Of a stretch of 64,000 bases of DNA, positions 34,672 through 43,305 are shown in pieces; within the stretch, counting starts at the first letter, position 1; each line of letters starts with the position of its first letter. A program made the translations under genes and the position numbers. The notes beneath the pieces were generated by a model. It was not told the DNA's origin, did no database searches, and was given only the letters and a program-made list of their open reading frames with translations. The stretch is from Vibrio maritimus (GTDB lineage Bacteria > Pseudomonadota > Gammaproteobacteria > Enterobacterales > Vibrionaceae): assembly GCA_000755425.1 (NCBI GenBank), contig BBMT01000002.1, positions 1-64,000 of the forward strand, written 5' to 3'.

Positions 34672-35172
34672 ATGCAAAACCTATCTGAATTAAGTACGCA
34701 ATTGGGTCTGCTATTACAACAAGGCGATCAGGTCCTGGTTACAGCCGAGTCATGCACCGGCGGTGGCGTCGCTACTGCTATAACGGATATTGCCGGTAGC
34801 TCGACTTGGTTTGATCGTGCGTTTATTACCTACAGCAACGATGCCAAAATGGAAATGCTTGGCGTTCGTTCAGAAACGCTTGGCCAATACGGTGCGGTCA
34901 GTGAGGCCGTGGTTGTGGAGATGGCGCAAGGCGCACTCAACCACTCAAATGGCACCTTGAGCGTTGCAATCAGTGGTATTGCTGGTCCTGGAGGAGGCAG
35001 CGAGGATAAGCCTGTGGGTACGGTCTGTTTCGCTTGGGCGTCATCGGTTGGTTGGCAAAAAGTAGAAACGTGTCTGTTCGTAGGTGACCGAGCCGCAGTA
35101 CGTAAACAAGCCGTTTGGCATGCCTTAACGACTTTGCTTGACCATGTGACTGACGAAGAGCCGTTCAGTTAA
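34672..35172 (+). CDS. pncC: nicotinamide-nucleotide amidohydrolase PncC (CinA C-terminal type)
   Basis: Deamidates NMN in pyridine nucleotide salvage. The CinA_C motifs TAESCTGG and SGIAGPGGGSEDKPVGTV are clear. The start MQNLSEL follows a GAGGAG-type site; a GTG-like start seven codons upstream is less likely. 166 residues, intact, lying between mutS and recA as in E. coli and other vibrios. Confidence 0.92.
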   Translation: MQNLSELSTQLGLLLQQGDQVLVTAESCTGGGVATAITDIAGSSTWFDRAFITYSNDAKMEMLGVRSETLGQYGAVSEAVVVEMAQGALNHSNGTLSVAISGIAGPGGGSEDKPVGTVCFAWASSVGWQKVETCLFVGDRAAVRKQAVWHALTTLLDHVTDEEPFS

Positions 35173-35184
35173 ACATGCGGAGCA

Positions 35185-35253
35185 TTGATGTGAGTCTTAG
35201 GGAAAGACGCTAAGCGTATGGAAATTAACAGACTCTTTTAGAACTCACATCAA
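35185..35253. other. long-range inverted repeat between pncC and recA
   Basis: Perfect 11-base arms TTGATGTGAGT (35185-35195) and ACTCACATCAA (35243-35253) enclose 47 bases, with a small inner stem CTTAG/CTAAG. No T run follows on either strand. It could be a structured pncC 3' end or part of an unannotated RNA. Confidence 0.5.
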
Positions 35254-35280
35254 GGTCACAAAAAAATCTTCATACAGGTA

Positions 35281-35308
35281 TAGACACTGTATGAATCAAC
35301 AGTATAAT
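35281..35308 (+). promoter_or_regulatory. recA promoter with LexA (SOS) box
   Basis: The -35 TAGACA (35281-35286) and -10 TATAAT (35303-35308) are 16 bases apart. The spacer is exactly a LexA box, CTGTATGAATCAACAG (35287-35302), matching CTGT-N8-ACAG. LexA bound here would block polymerase directly. Confidence 0.9.
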
Positions 35309-35416
35309 AAAACACATCTTGCGGCGTATTGAACGCGCTGCTCACCTAATTAAAACAGCTCAAGCACGTAAGTTGCCTAAAGCGTATATCCGTAAAGGAT
35401 AGTTGTGGAGAAAGTA

Positions 35417-36454
35417 ATGGACGAGAATAAACAGAAGGCGTTAGCCGCTGCATTAGGTCAGATTGAAAAGCAATTTGGTAAAGGCTCAATTATGCGCCTT
35501 GGTGATAACCGTACCATGGACGTTGAAACCATTTCAACCGGCTCACTTTCTCTTGATATCGCGCTGGGTGCTGGTGGTCTACCAATGGGTCGTATCGTTG
35601 AGATCTACGGTCCAGAGTCATCAGGTAAGACAACGCTTACCCTTGAGTGTATTGCTGCGGCTCAAAAAGCAGGTAAAACCTGTGCATTTATCGATGCTGA
35701 GCACGCTCTTGACCCTGTTTACGCGAAGAAGCTAGGTGTTGATATCGACGCGCTATTGGTTTCTCAGCCAGATACCGGTGAGCAAGCACTTGAGATCTGT
35801 GACGCACTAGCACGCTCTGGTGCGATTGACGTTATGGTTGTTGACTCGGTTGCAGCACTGACTCCAAAAGCAGAAATCGAAGGTGAGATGGGCGACAGCC
35901 ACATGGGTTTGCAAGCTCGTATGCTGTCCCAAGCAATGCGTAAGCTGACAGGTAACCTAAAGCAGTCTAACTGTATGTGTATCTTCATCAACCAAATCCG
36001 TATGAAGATTGGTGTGATGTTCGGTAACCCAGAAACGACGACTGGTGGTAACGCACTTAAATTCTACGCATCTGTTCGTCTTGATATCCGTCGTACTGGC
36101 TCTATCAAAGAAGGCGATGAAGTGGTGGGTAACGAAACTCGCATCAAAGTGGTTAAGAACAAGATTGCTGCACCATTTAAGCAAGCAGAAACGCAAATTC
36201 TTTATGGCCAAGGCTTCAACCGTTACGGTGAGCTGGTTGACCTAGGTGTTAAGCACAAACTAGTTGAGAAGGCGGGCGCTTGGTACAGCTACAATGGCGA
36301 CAAGATTGGTCAAGGTAAAGCGAACGCGTGTAAGTTCCTGCGTGAGAACCCAGAAGCGGCACAAGCGATTGATAGCAAGCTGCGTGAACTGCTGCTAACA
36401 CCAGCACTTCCTGAAGAAGCTGAAACCGGTGAAGCGCCGGCAGAAGAGCTATAA
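35417..36454 (+). CDS. recA: recombinase RecA
   Basis: Strand-exchange protein and co-protease for LexA. Walker A GPESSGKT is at residues 65-72, and the L2 region [21 protein letters not shown] is present. The start MDENKQK matches other Vibrio RecA; an in-frame start four codons upstream is less likely. 345 residues with an acidic C-terminus, intact. SOS-regulated by the box upstream. Confidence 0.98.
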   Translation: MDENKQKALAAALGQIEKQFGKGSIMRLGDNRTMDVETISTGSLSLDIALGAGGLPMGRIVEIYGPESSGKTTLTLECIAAAQKAGKTCAFIDAEHALDPVYAKKLGVDIDALLVSQPDTGEQALEICDALARSGAIDVMVVDSVAALTPKAEIEGEMGDSHMGLQARMLSQAMRKLTGNLKQSNCMCIFINQIRMKIGVMFGNPETTTGGNALKFYASVRLDIRRTGSIKEGDEVVGNETRIKVVKNKIAAPFKQAETQILYGQGFNRYGELVDLGVKHKLVEKAGAWYSYNGDKIGQGKANACKFLRENPEAAQAIDSKLRELLLTPALPEEAETGEAPAEEL

Positions 36455-36474
36455 ATCTTCATCTGAATTAAACA

Positions 36475-36500
36475 AAGCCCTGCACTGCGGGGCTTTGTTG
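36475..36500 (+). terminator. terminator between recA and recX
   Basis: AAAGCCC(T) pairs with (G)GGGCTTT over a short loop. The T run is weak, so partial readthrough into recX is likely, as in E. coli. Confidence 0.65.
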
Positions 36501-36531
36501 TATCTGTTGTCTTATCAAGTCATTAGTTTTT

Positions 36532-36996
36532 ATGTATCAACGAAAGCCACCGACGCTATCAGCCAACGAAGCTGCCATCCAATTACTGAGCCGCCGCGAT
36601 CACGGTGAGTACGAGCTGTATCAAAAGCTTAGTTTCAAAGGGTATGAAGAGTCGGAGATCGAAGCTGCGATTGAACTGTGTAAGTCCTATCGTTATCTCG
36701 ATGATCTGCGCTTTGCAAAAAGCCAAGTTCGCCAACATATCTACAAAGGTCATGGCGAGCGCCGTATTCGCCAAGAACTGAATCAAAAACGTGTCGCAGA
36801 GTCAGTGGTTAATGAGGCTATGATGGAAGAAGAAGTCGATTGGTATGAGCTGGCCAAAACCACGGCCGAGAAAAAGTTCCGTCATGGAAAAGCGAGCGAT
36901 CCCAAAGAATATGCCAAGCAAGTGCGATTTTTACAGTACAGAGGCTACTCTTTTGAGCAGATAAACTACGCGCTGGACTCACTAGAAACTGAATAA
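36532..36996 (+). CDS. recX: RecA regulatory protein RecX
   Basis: Caps RecA filaments and limits RecA activity. Three-helix repeats with the family pattern [16 protein letters not shown] and [15 protein letters not shown]. 154 residues, intact; 75 bases after recA, probably reached by readthrough of the recA terminator. Confidence 0.93.
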   Translation: MYQRKPPTLSANEAAIQLLSRRDHGEYELYQKLSFKGYEESEIEAAIELCKSYRYLDDLRFAKSQVRQHIYKGHGERRIRQELNQKRVAESVVNEAMMEEEVDWYELAKTTAEKKFRHGKASDPKEYAKQVRFLQYRGYSFEQINYALDSLETE

Positions 36997-37155
36997 ATGC
37001 CACGCGGGAGTGCCTGCAACTGCTTGTCCTAACTTGAATAAAGTGTCATTTCCTTACCTTTAATGCCTTTTTTACTAGAAGACTAGGCGAATCCTTACTC
37101 ATGGGGTTACAATATGTCCCCAAAATCTAACTCGAATTATTTCAGGAAGAGCTGC

Positions 37156-39740
37156 ATGTACATGAGCACAGACGAGGTTCGCAACGCGTTCCTTAAGTTC
37201 TTTGAGAGCAAAGGGCACCAAATCGTAGACAGTTCATCGTTGGTTCCACACGATGACCCAACTCTGCTTTTCACTAACGCCGGTATGAACCAGTTAAAGA
37301 CTGTTTCCTTGGCCTAGAAAAGCGTAACTACACTCGTGCCACTACGGCCCAGCGTTGTGTTCGCGCTGGTGGTAAGCACAACGACCTAGAGAACGTTGGC
37401 TTTACTGCTCGTCACCACACTTTCTTTGAGATGCTGGGTAACTTCAGCTTCGGTGATTACTTCAAAGAAGATGCCATCAGCTTTGCTTGGGAATTCCTAA
37501 CAGAGACGCTAAAACTGCCTAAAGATCGCTTGCTTGTAACCGTTTATGAAACGGACGACGAAGCATTCGAGATTTGGAATAAGCAAGTAGGCGTTCCTGC
37601 AGACCGCATCGTTCGTATCGGTGATAAAGAAGGCGGTAAAGCTTACGAGTCAGACAACTTCTGGCAAATGGGTGACACAGGTCCTTGTGGTCCATGTACA
37701 GAAATTTTCTATGATCACGGTGAGCATATCTGGGGCGGCCGTCCTGGTACTCCGGAAGAAGACGGTGACCGCTTCATCGAGATCTGGAACAATGTATTTA
37801 TGCAGTTCAACCGTCACGCCGACGGTACAATGGAGCCGCTACCAAAACCATCGGTAGATACAGGTATGGGTATCGAGCGTATCTCTGCAATCATGCAGGG
37901 CGTTCACTCAAACTACGAAATCGATGTATTCCAAACGCTAATCAAAGCGGCGGCAGAAGTGATCGGCTATGAAGACCTTTCTAACCAATCACTGCGCGTT
38001 ATTGCTGACCACATTCGCTCGTGTTCATTCCTAATCGTTGACGGCGTCATGCCATCAAACGAAGGTCGTGGTTACGTGCTTCGTCGTATTATCCGTCGTG
38101 CAGTCCGTCACGGTAACAAGCTTGGCGCACAAGGTGCCTTCTTCTACAAACTGGTTGGTACATTAGCATCAGTGATGGGTACTGCCGGTGAAGAGCTTAA
38201 GAAGCAACAAGCCGTTGTGGAAAAAGTACTGCGCATCGAAGAAGAGAACTTCGGTCGTACTCTTGAACGTGGTATGACAATCCTGACTGAAGCACTTGAT
38301 AATCTTGGCGACGAGAAAGTGCTAGACGGCGAAACGGTATTCAAACTTTACGATACTTACGGCTTCCCAGCTGACCTGACTAACGATGTGGCTCGTGAGC
38401 GTGAGTTTGCTATCGATGAAGATGGCTTTGAGAAAGCGATGGAAGCTCAGCGCCAGCGTGCGCGTGAAGCTGGCCAATTTGGCACTGATTACAACGCTGC
38501 GATCAAAGTTGATACCGATACTGAGTTCTGTGGTTACACAGGCACAGAAGGTAGCAGCACAGTGGCAGCCATGTTTGTTGAAGGCAATGAAGTGGAAGCA
38601 CTGTCTGCTGGCGACAAGGCGATTGTGGTTCTTGAAGAAACACCATTCTACGCAGAGTCGGGCGGTCAATGTGGTGATGCTGGCGTACTGAAAACATCAG
38701 CGGGCCTATTTAAAGTAGAAGATACTCAAAAGCTAGGTAACGCGATTGCACACCACGGTGAGCTGGTTGAAGGCGTACTTGCTAAGGGCGATGAAGTAGC
38801 CGCGACTGTAGATGCAGAGCGCCGCGCAGCTATCTCGCTAAACCACTCAGCTACGCACTTGTTGCACGCAGCATTGCGTCAAGTTCTGGGTGAGCACGTA
38901 ACGCAGAAAGGCTCACTAGTGAAGCCTGACAACCTACGTTTTGACTTCTCTCATCTTGAAGCGATGACCAAAGCGGAAATCAAACAAGTTGAACGCCTAG
39001 TGAACGCTCAGATCCGTACTAACCATGCGATCGAAACCAACGTTATGGACATTGAGTCTGCGAAAGCAAAAGGCGCGATGGCTCTGTTTGGTGAGAAGTA
39101 CGACGATGAAGTTCGCGTTCTTTCAATGGGCGAGTTCTCAACTGAGCTTTGTGGTGGTATCCACGCAAGCAGCACTGGTGATATTGGTCTGTTCAAGATC
39201 ACTTCTGAAGGTGGTATTGCTGCGGGTATCCGTCGTATTGAAGCGGTAACAGGTGAAGCAGCTTTGGATGCGATTGAAGCGACAGCGGCACAGTACGAAG
39301 CGAAACTTGGCGATGCGGCAAGCAAAGCGAAGTCTCTAGAGAAAGAGATTGCTCAGCTTAAAGACAAGCTAGCAGCGGTAGAAAGTGCCAACATCATGGG
39401 TAAAGTCGAAGAGATCGGCGGTACTAAGGTATTGGTTGCTGCGCTTGAAGGTGCGGATAGCAAAAACCTACGTACTATGATGGACAACGCTAAGAACCAA
39501 ATGGGCAGCGGTATTGCGTTCATTGCGAACGTTGCTGATGGCAAGGTTGGTTTGATTGCGGGTGTGACTAAAGACCTTACTGGCAAAGTGAAAGCGGGCG
39601 ATCTTGTTAAGATGGTCGCTGAGCAAGTTGGCGGTAAAGGTGGCGGTCGCCCAGATATGGCGCAAGCAGGCGGCACCGATGTCGATGCACTGCCAGAAGC
39701 ACTGCAGTCTATTCGTGGTTGGTTAGAAGAACGTCTATAA
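37156..39740 (+). CDS. alaS: alanyl-tRNA synthetase, frameshift
   Basis: Class II synthetase that charges tRNA-Ala and edits serine and glycine. It has a catalytic domain, an editing domain with zinc-ligand [11 protein letters not shown] and CGGIHASS, and a C-terminal oligomerisation domain. The frame breaks near 37294 (TTT read as TT); restored it reads [17 protein letters not shown] and gives 861 residues. The start MYMSTDEVR has AGGAAGAG at good spacing; a start 14 codons upstream is less likely. Essential. Confidence 0.96.
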
Positions 39741-39760
39741 CGCTCTAAACCAACAATGAA

Positions 39761-39795
39761 AATGCCCAATCAATGTATGTTGATTGGGCATTGTT
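39761..39795 (+). terminator. terminator of alaS
   Basis: AATGCCCAATCA pairs with TGATTGGGCATT over a short loop, followed by TGTTG. Confidence 0.75.
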
Positions 39796-39856
39796 GCTTT
39801 AGGTCACTACTTATTCAGTGTATCAATTGCATACTATAAAGCGGCACACAAATTTA

Positions 39857-39938
39857 ATAGGCGAGGCAATCCGCGTCGCCTATCTATAAGGAGCGACCTT
39901 GATGGTCGCAGTTTCAAAATCTGACAACTCACGTTGTC
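39857..39938 (+). promoter_or_regulatory. three-hairpin leader of the second aspartokinase gene
   Basis: Three back-to-back stem-loops fill the leader: ATAGGCGA/TCGCCTAT (39857-39883), GCGACC/GGTCGC (39893-39909) and GACAAC/GTTGTC (39923-39938). A GGGAAGG ribosome site follows at once, and the GTG start at 39957. It lacks the L-box motifs seen upstream of lysC. A regulatory role is inferred from structure and position only. Confidence 0.5.
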
Positions 39939-39956
39939 TTGGGAAGGTGAAGACTG

Positions 39957-41144
39957 GTGAAAAGACCACTAATCGTACAAAAGTTCGGTGGAACTTCTGT
40001 TGGCTCTGTTGAGCGTATTCGTAACGTCGCAGAGCAAGTAATTCGTGCAAAACAAACAGGCAAACAGGTCGTTGTTGTTGTCTCTGCAATGTCGGGAGAA
40101 ACCAATCGTTTGGTGGATCTGGCGAAACAGGTCGACAGCGTACCAAACGCGCGTGAACTCGATGTGCTTCTAGCGGCCGGAGAGCAAGTCTCAATGGCAT
40201 TGCTTTCTATGGCTTTAAACAAGCTAGGACATGCCGCAGTATCGCTGACTGGTGCACAAGCGCAGATTACTACCAACAGTCGCCACAACAATGCCACGAT
40301 TAGTCACGTCGACACCTCTGTTATTGACCAGTATTTAGACCAAGACAAAATCGTCATCGTTGCCGGCTTCCAGGGCGTCAATGAGTCTGGCGATATCACC
40401 ACGCTTGGACGCGGCGGTTCTGACACCACCGCAGTGACCTTAGCTGGTGTGCTCAATGCCGAAGAATGCCAGATTTATACTGATGTAGACGGCGTTTACA
40501 GCTGTGACCCACGTGTCGTCACCAATGCAGTCAAATGGCCTGAAATCGATTTTCCTACGATGCACGAAATGGCGCGCAAAGGCGCGAAAGTATTGCACCT
40601 ACCTTGTGTAAGTTACGCGTGGCAACATCAGGTGCCGCTGCGAGTGTTATCAAGCTTTGAGTCAGGGCATGGCACGTTGGTAGTTGGCGAACAAGCCAAA
40701 GCACAAGTTCAAGGCGTTGCATTGAGAAAGCAGATGCGCCTGCTCAAAATTGCCAAATCTCATGTCGATGTGGTCGACAAACAGAAAGAGATGCTCGGTG
40801 TGGATGAAGCTGAATGGCTGCACGACGAGCACTTTAGTCAGCTTTTGCTCAAGTCAGACTGTTCCGACAGGCTTAAACTGGTGATTGAAAATAAACTCGT
40901 TGCGGAACAAGACGTGGCGTTAATTACTATGATTGGCGTCGAGGCCATAGCGCAAGCGTCACAATATCAACAACTTCTCAACCATTCAGACATATCTGTT
41001 CTACACTTTTGTGAGGATAAACACTCAATTACATTGGTAATAGAGCCTGAAGCTATCGACAAAGCGGCGGTCGTACTGCATGATAACACCATTATCACCA
41101 GTGGCACCGTAGTGGAAGACGTGAAACAGGTACATTTGGGGTAA
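39957..41144 (+). CDS. aspartate kinase, second paralogue
   Basis: Monofunctional aspartokinase of the shorter subfamily (395 residues), with KFGGTSVGS at residues 9-17, LGRGGSDTTAV, and paired C-terminal ACT domains. It differs clearly from the LysC at the window start, so the organism has two regulated entry points to aspartate-family synthesis. The start is GTG behind GGGAAGG. Its place between alaS and csrA is conserved in vibrios. Which end product inhibits it cannot be read from sequence. Confidence 0.93.
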   Translation: MKRPLIVQKFGGTSVGSVERIRNVAEQVIRAKQTGKQVVVVVSAMSGETNRLVDLAKQVDSVPNARELDVLLAAGEQVSMALLSMALNKLGHAAVSLTGAQAQITTNSRHNNATISHVDTSVIDQYLDQDKIVIVAGFQGVNESGDITTLGRGGSDTTAVTLAGVLNAEECQIYTDVDGVYSCDPRVVTNAVKWPEIDFPTMHEMARKGAKVLHLPCVSYAWQHQVPLRVLSSFESGHGTLVVGEQAKAQVQGVALRKQMRLLKIAKSHVDVVDKQKEMLGVDEAEWLHDEHFSQLLLKSDCSDRLKLVIENKLVAEQDVALITMIGVEAIAQASQYQQLLNHSDISVLHFCEDKHSITLVIEPEAIDKAAVVLHDNTIITSGTVVEDVKQVHLG

Positions 41145-41236
41145 ATACTTTTCATAAGAGAGTTTACGAAAATATAACTTTTGTTGGATAATAAGTTTCG
41201 TAGCAAGATAATTAGAGACTACTCAAGGAGCTAAGA

Positions 41237-41434
41237 ATGCTGATTTTGACTCGCCGTGTTGGTGAAACGTTGATGATTGGTGATGAAGTCACTGTTACTG
41301 TATTGGGTGTAAAAGGCAACCAAGTTCGCATCGGTGTGAATGCTCCGAAAGAAGTATCCGTGCATCGTGAAGAGATCTACATGCGCATTCAAGCGGAAAA
41401 GGGAAATGGTAACGTTGCATCTGGCAACTACTAA
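41237..41434 (+). CDS. csrA: carbon storage regulator CsrA
   Basis: Small RNA-binding dimer that blocks translation at GGA motifs and controls central carbon flow, motility and quorum sensing; antagonised by CsrB-type RNAs in vibrios. The family start [16 protein letters not shown] and 65-residue length match exactly. Strong AAGGAG site. Confidence 0.98.
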   Translation: MLILTRRVGETLMIGDEVTVTVLGVKGNQVRIGVNAPKEVSVHREEIYMRIQAEKGNGNVASGNY

Positions 41435-41445
41435 TTCTAACCGAG

Positions 41446-41472
41446 AGGGCTGGCACATTGCCGGCCTTTTTG
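41446..41472 (+). terminator. terminator of csrA
   Basis: AGGGCTGGC pairs with GCCGGCCTT using G-U pairs, followed by five T. Confidence 0.75.
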
Positions 41473-41600
41473 TTGCGTGAAATTCGCCATAAACTCGTGG
41501 CACAAGGGTGAATTTTGCTTAGGAAAGCTACGATTAAATGGTGGTTTGGTTAATTTGCCAACGCTTAGTCTGTTTTTTCCTATTTTTGCCAAGAAAATGT

Positions 41601-41628
41601 TTGACTTATTTTTGGTAAATCGTAATAT
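41601..41628 (+). promoter_or_regulatory. promoter of the tRNA Ser/Arg cluster
   Basis: TTGACT (41601-41606) and TAATAT (41623-41628) are 16 bases apart, followed by a GC-containing stretch and the first tRNA 15 bases later. Confidence 0.65.
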
Positions 41629-41643
41629 GTGCCTCCGCAAGAC

Positions 41644-41736
41644 GGTGAGGTGGCCGAGAGGCTGAAGGCGCTCCCCTGCTAAGGGAGTATACGGTTTGTA
41701 GCCGTATCGAGGGTTCGAATCCCTCCTTCACCGCCA
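41644..41736 (+). tRNA. tRNA-Ser(GCU), copy 1
   Basis: Class II tRNA of 93 bases with CCA encoded. Acceptor GGTGAGG pairs with CTTCACC (one G-U), anticodon GCT in CTGCTAA, a long variable arm, and T-arm GAGGG/CCCTC. Confidence 0.95.
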
Positions 41737-41781
41737 TTCTTGCATTGTGTTGTATGACACTGTTCTTATTGAACATATTGC

Positions 41782-41858
41782 GCGCTCGTAGCTCAGCTGG
41801 ATAGAGTACCTGGCTACGAACCAGGCGGTCGAAGGTTCGAATCCTTCCGAGCGCGCCA
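41782..41858 (+). tRNA. tRNA-Arg(ACG), copy 1
   Basis: 77-base tRNA with acceptor GCGCTCG/CGAGCGC, anticodon ACG in CTACGAA and encoded CCA. The A34 is expected to become inosine by TadA. First of five identical copies. Confidence 0.96.
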
Positions 41859-41885
41859 TTTCTCTCTTCGGAAAGAAATACATGC

Positions 41886-41977
41886 GGTGAGGTGGCCGAG
41901 AGGCTGAAGGCGCTCCCCTGCTAAGGGAGTATACGGTTTGTAGCCGTATCGAGGTTCGAATCCCTCCCTCACCGCCA
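41886..41977 (+). tRNA. tRNA-Ser(GCU), copy 2, one base short in the T-arm
   Basis: Same anticodon and body as copy 1, but 92 bases: the T-arm 5' strand reads GAGG instead of GAGGG (about 41953), leaving one C of CCCTC unpaired. The acceptor here is perfect (CCTCACC). The missing G lies in a G run, as in the broken protein genes. Confidence 0.9.
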
Positions 41978-42046
41978 TTTATTGACTGTTTAAGTCAATT
42001 TTTTTGTTCAAAAAGAAAATAAATGTGATATGCTTCACAACCTTGC

Positions 42047-42123
42047 GCGCTCGTAGCTCAGCTGGATAGAGTACCTGGCTACGAACCAGGCGGTCGAAGG
42101 TTCGAATCCTTCCGAGCGCGCCA
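42047..42123 (+). tRNA. tRNA-Arg(ACG), copy 2
   Basis: Identical in sequence to copy 1, CCA encoded. Confidence 0.96.
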
Positions 42124-42227
42124 TTCTCTCTTCTTTGTAGGGAATGCCCTTTGGGAAAGGAGTTTCTCTTTTAGAGAAAAAAGGATAATGCCCTGTAACG
42201 TCAAAAGACAATGCGAAAACTTATTGC

Positions 42228-42304
42228 GCGCTCGTAGCTCAGCTGGATAGAGTACCTGGCTACGAACCAGGCGGTCGAAGGTTCGAATCCTTCCGAGCGC
42301 GCCA
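42228..42304 (+). tRNA. tRNA-Arg(ACG), copy 3
   Basis: Identical to copy 1. Preceded by a spacer tail (GACAATGCGAAAACTT) that recurs before copies 4 and 5. Confidence 0.96.
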
Positions 42305-42385
42305 TTCTCTCTTTGAGAGTCACTTTCTTTTTAAGAGATAGTGGAAGCCCAAGCATCGTTAACTGACAATACGAAAATTTGTTGC

Positions 42386-42462
42386 GCGCTCGTAGCTCAG
42401 CTGGATAGAGTACCTGGCTACGAACCAGGCGGTCGAAGGTTCGAATCCTTCCGAGCGCGCCA
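42386..42462 (+). tRNA. tRNA-Arg(ACG), copy 4
   Basis: Identical to copy 1. The spacer tail before it differs from that of copy 3 at a few bases. Confidence 0.96.
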
Positions 42463-42530
42463 TTCATTCTACTCTCTAGAGAAAAGGGCAATGCCCTGCA
42501 GCGTCATCTGACAATGCGAAAACTTGTTGC

Positions 42531-42607
42531 GCGCTCGTAGCTCAGCTGGATAGAGTACCTGGCTACGAACCAGGCGGTCGAAGGTTCGAATCCTTCCGAG
42601 CGCGCCA
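42531..42607 (+). tRNA. tRNA-Arg(ACG), copy 5
   Basis: Identical to copy 1 and the last in the cluster, followed five bases later by a terminator. Confidence 0.96.
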
Positions 42608-42611
42608 TTCT

Positions 42612-42642
42612 TTAAAAAAACCTCGCTTAGGCGGGGTTTTTT
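42612..42642 (+). terminator. terminator of the tRNA cluster
   Basis: AAAAACC(T)CGC pairs with GCG(G)GGTTTTT over a TTAG loop, followed by T. Confidence 0.85.
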
Positions 42643-42879
42643 ATTAACAAAAATTTATCATATCAATAACCTTATTATTACAACGTAATGTTTTTAAACG
42701 AAAAATTGCGGTAATTTTAAGCGTGTCCCAGTTTTTCAACTTTAGTTTGTTTATGTTGAAACCTTAGGTCAGGTCATAGTATGAAGTTCTGCATAACTTG
42801 AAATGCACCGCAAATTGTCGTGCGCATCATAGTTTTTCATTCGAATGACGTTTTAATGACGGTGTTAGATTAAACAAAA
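42643..42879. other. AT-rich intergenic DNA before the oad promoter
   Basis: About 240 bases with no gene and no strong repeat; I see nothing specific here. Confidence 0.4.
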
Positions 42880-42985
42880 TTGACAAAATTTCACCAATCG
42901 AGATAATCCTAGACCTCTTGCAATGGATCGATGCAAGACCATTGCCAGTCAATCAGTGCGCAGTGACGCCACAGACAATGATTGA
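42880..42985 (+). promoter_or_regulatory. oadGAB promoter and structured leader
   Basis: A consensus -35 TTGACA (42880-42885) and GATAAT (42902-42907) are 16 bases apart. The leader then holds two inverted repeats, TCTTGCA/TGCAAGA (42916-42938) and TCAATCA/TGATTGA (42949-42985). The promoter is well supported; a role for the hairpins is a guess. Confidence 0.65.
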
Positions 42986-43019
42986 GTAACTTGTCAGGAT
43001 GACAAAGAAAGGACGCAAC

Positions 43020-43277
43020 ATGACTAATATTGGAAGCCTGCTAGGAGATGCAGCCACCCTAATGCTGACGGGTATGGTTGTCGTATTCGTTTTCCTAACA
43101 ATCCTCGTTTATCTCGTTCGGTTAATGTCGAAACTGGTACCACAAGAAGTACCAGAGCCGATCGCAGTTCCTACTCAAAATACAACACAACAATCCCCCT
43201 CAAATGGCGTTAGTCCGAATGTGGTTGCAGCAATTTCTGCCGCTGTACATCAATACCGCACGTCGGCCGCTAAATAG
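43020..43277 (+). CDS. oadG: oxaloacetate decarboxylase gamma subunit
   Basis: Small membrane subunit that joins the alpha and beta subunits of the sodium-pumping oxaloacetate decarboxylase. One N-terminal helix (about residues 14-34, MLTGMVVVFVFLTILVYLV) is followed by a short hydrophilic tail. 85 residues from MTNIGSLL, which has AAAGGA upstream; a start seven codons earlier lacks one. First gene of oadGAB. Confidence 0.92.
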   Translation: MTNIGSLLGDAATLMLTGMVVVFVFLTILVYLVRLMSKLVPQEVPEPIAVPTQNTTQQSPSNGVSPNVVAAISAAVHQYRTSAAK

Positions 43278-43305
43278 ATTGAGTTAAAAGTTTAAAAAGG
43301 AGTTT

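Larger units (their letters stand above)
42209..42607 (+). repeat. tandem tRNA-Arg repeat units with conserved spacer tails
   Basis: Copies 3, 4 and 5 of tRNA-Arg each follow a spacer ending in nearly the same 20 bases (GACAATRCGAAAAYTTRTTG), and two of the spacers also share ATGCCCTG. The unit is tRNA plus spacer tail, which indicates local tandem duplication, not separate insertion. Confidence 0.75.

Noticed and set aside
39902-40010. Upstream ATG at 39902 as a start for the second aspartokinase
   Set aside because: It is out of frame with the kinase and lies inside a hairpin; GTG at 39957 has the ribosome site and gives the family N-terminus.
42201-42491. Minus-strand reading frame of 96 codons with repeated RTFDRLVRSQVLYPAELRAR-like stretches
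   Set aside because: It is the reverse complement of tRNA-Arg genes 3 and 4; such frames are a known false annotation over tRNA clusters.
41644-42607. tRNA cluster as an integration hotspot carrying an island
   Set aside because: Flanks are core genes (csrA, oadG), and I see no integrase or partial tRNA direct repeat at the edges.
41644-42607. CRISPR-like array of regularly spaced repeats
   Set aside because: The repeats are tRNA genes with spacers of unequal length, not 20-40 base direct repeats with unique spacers.
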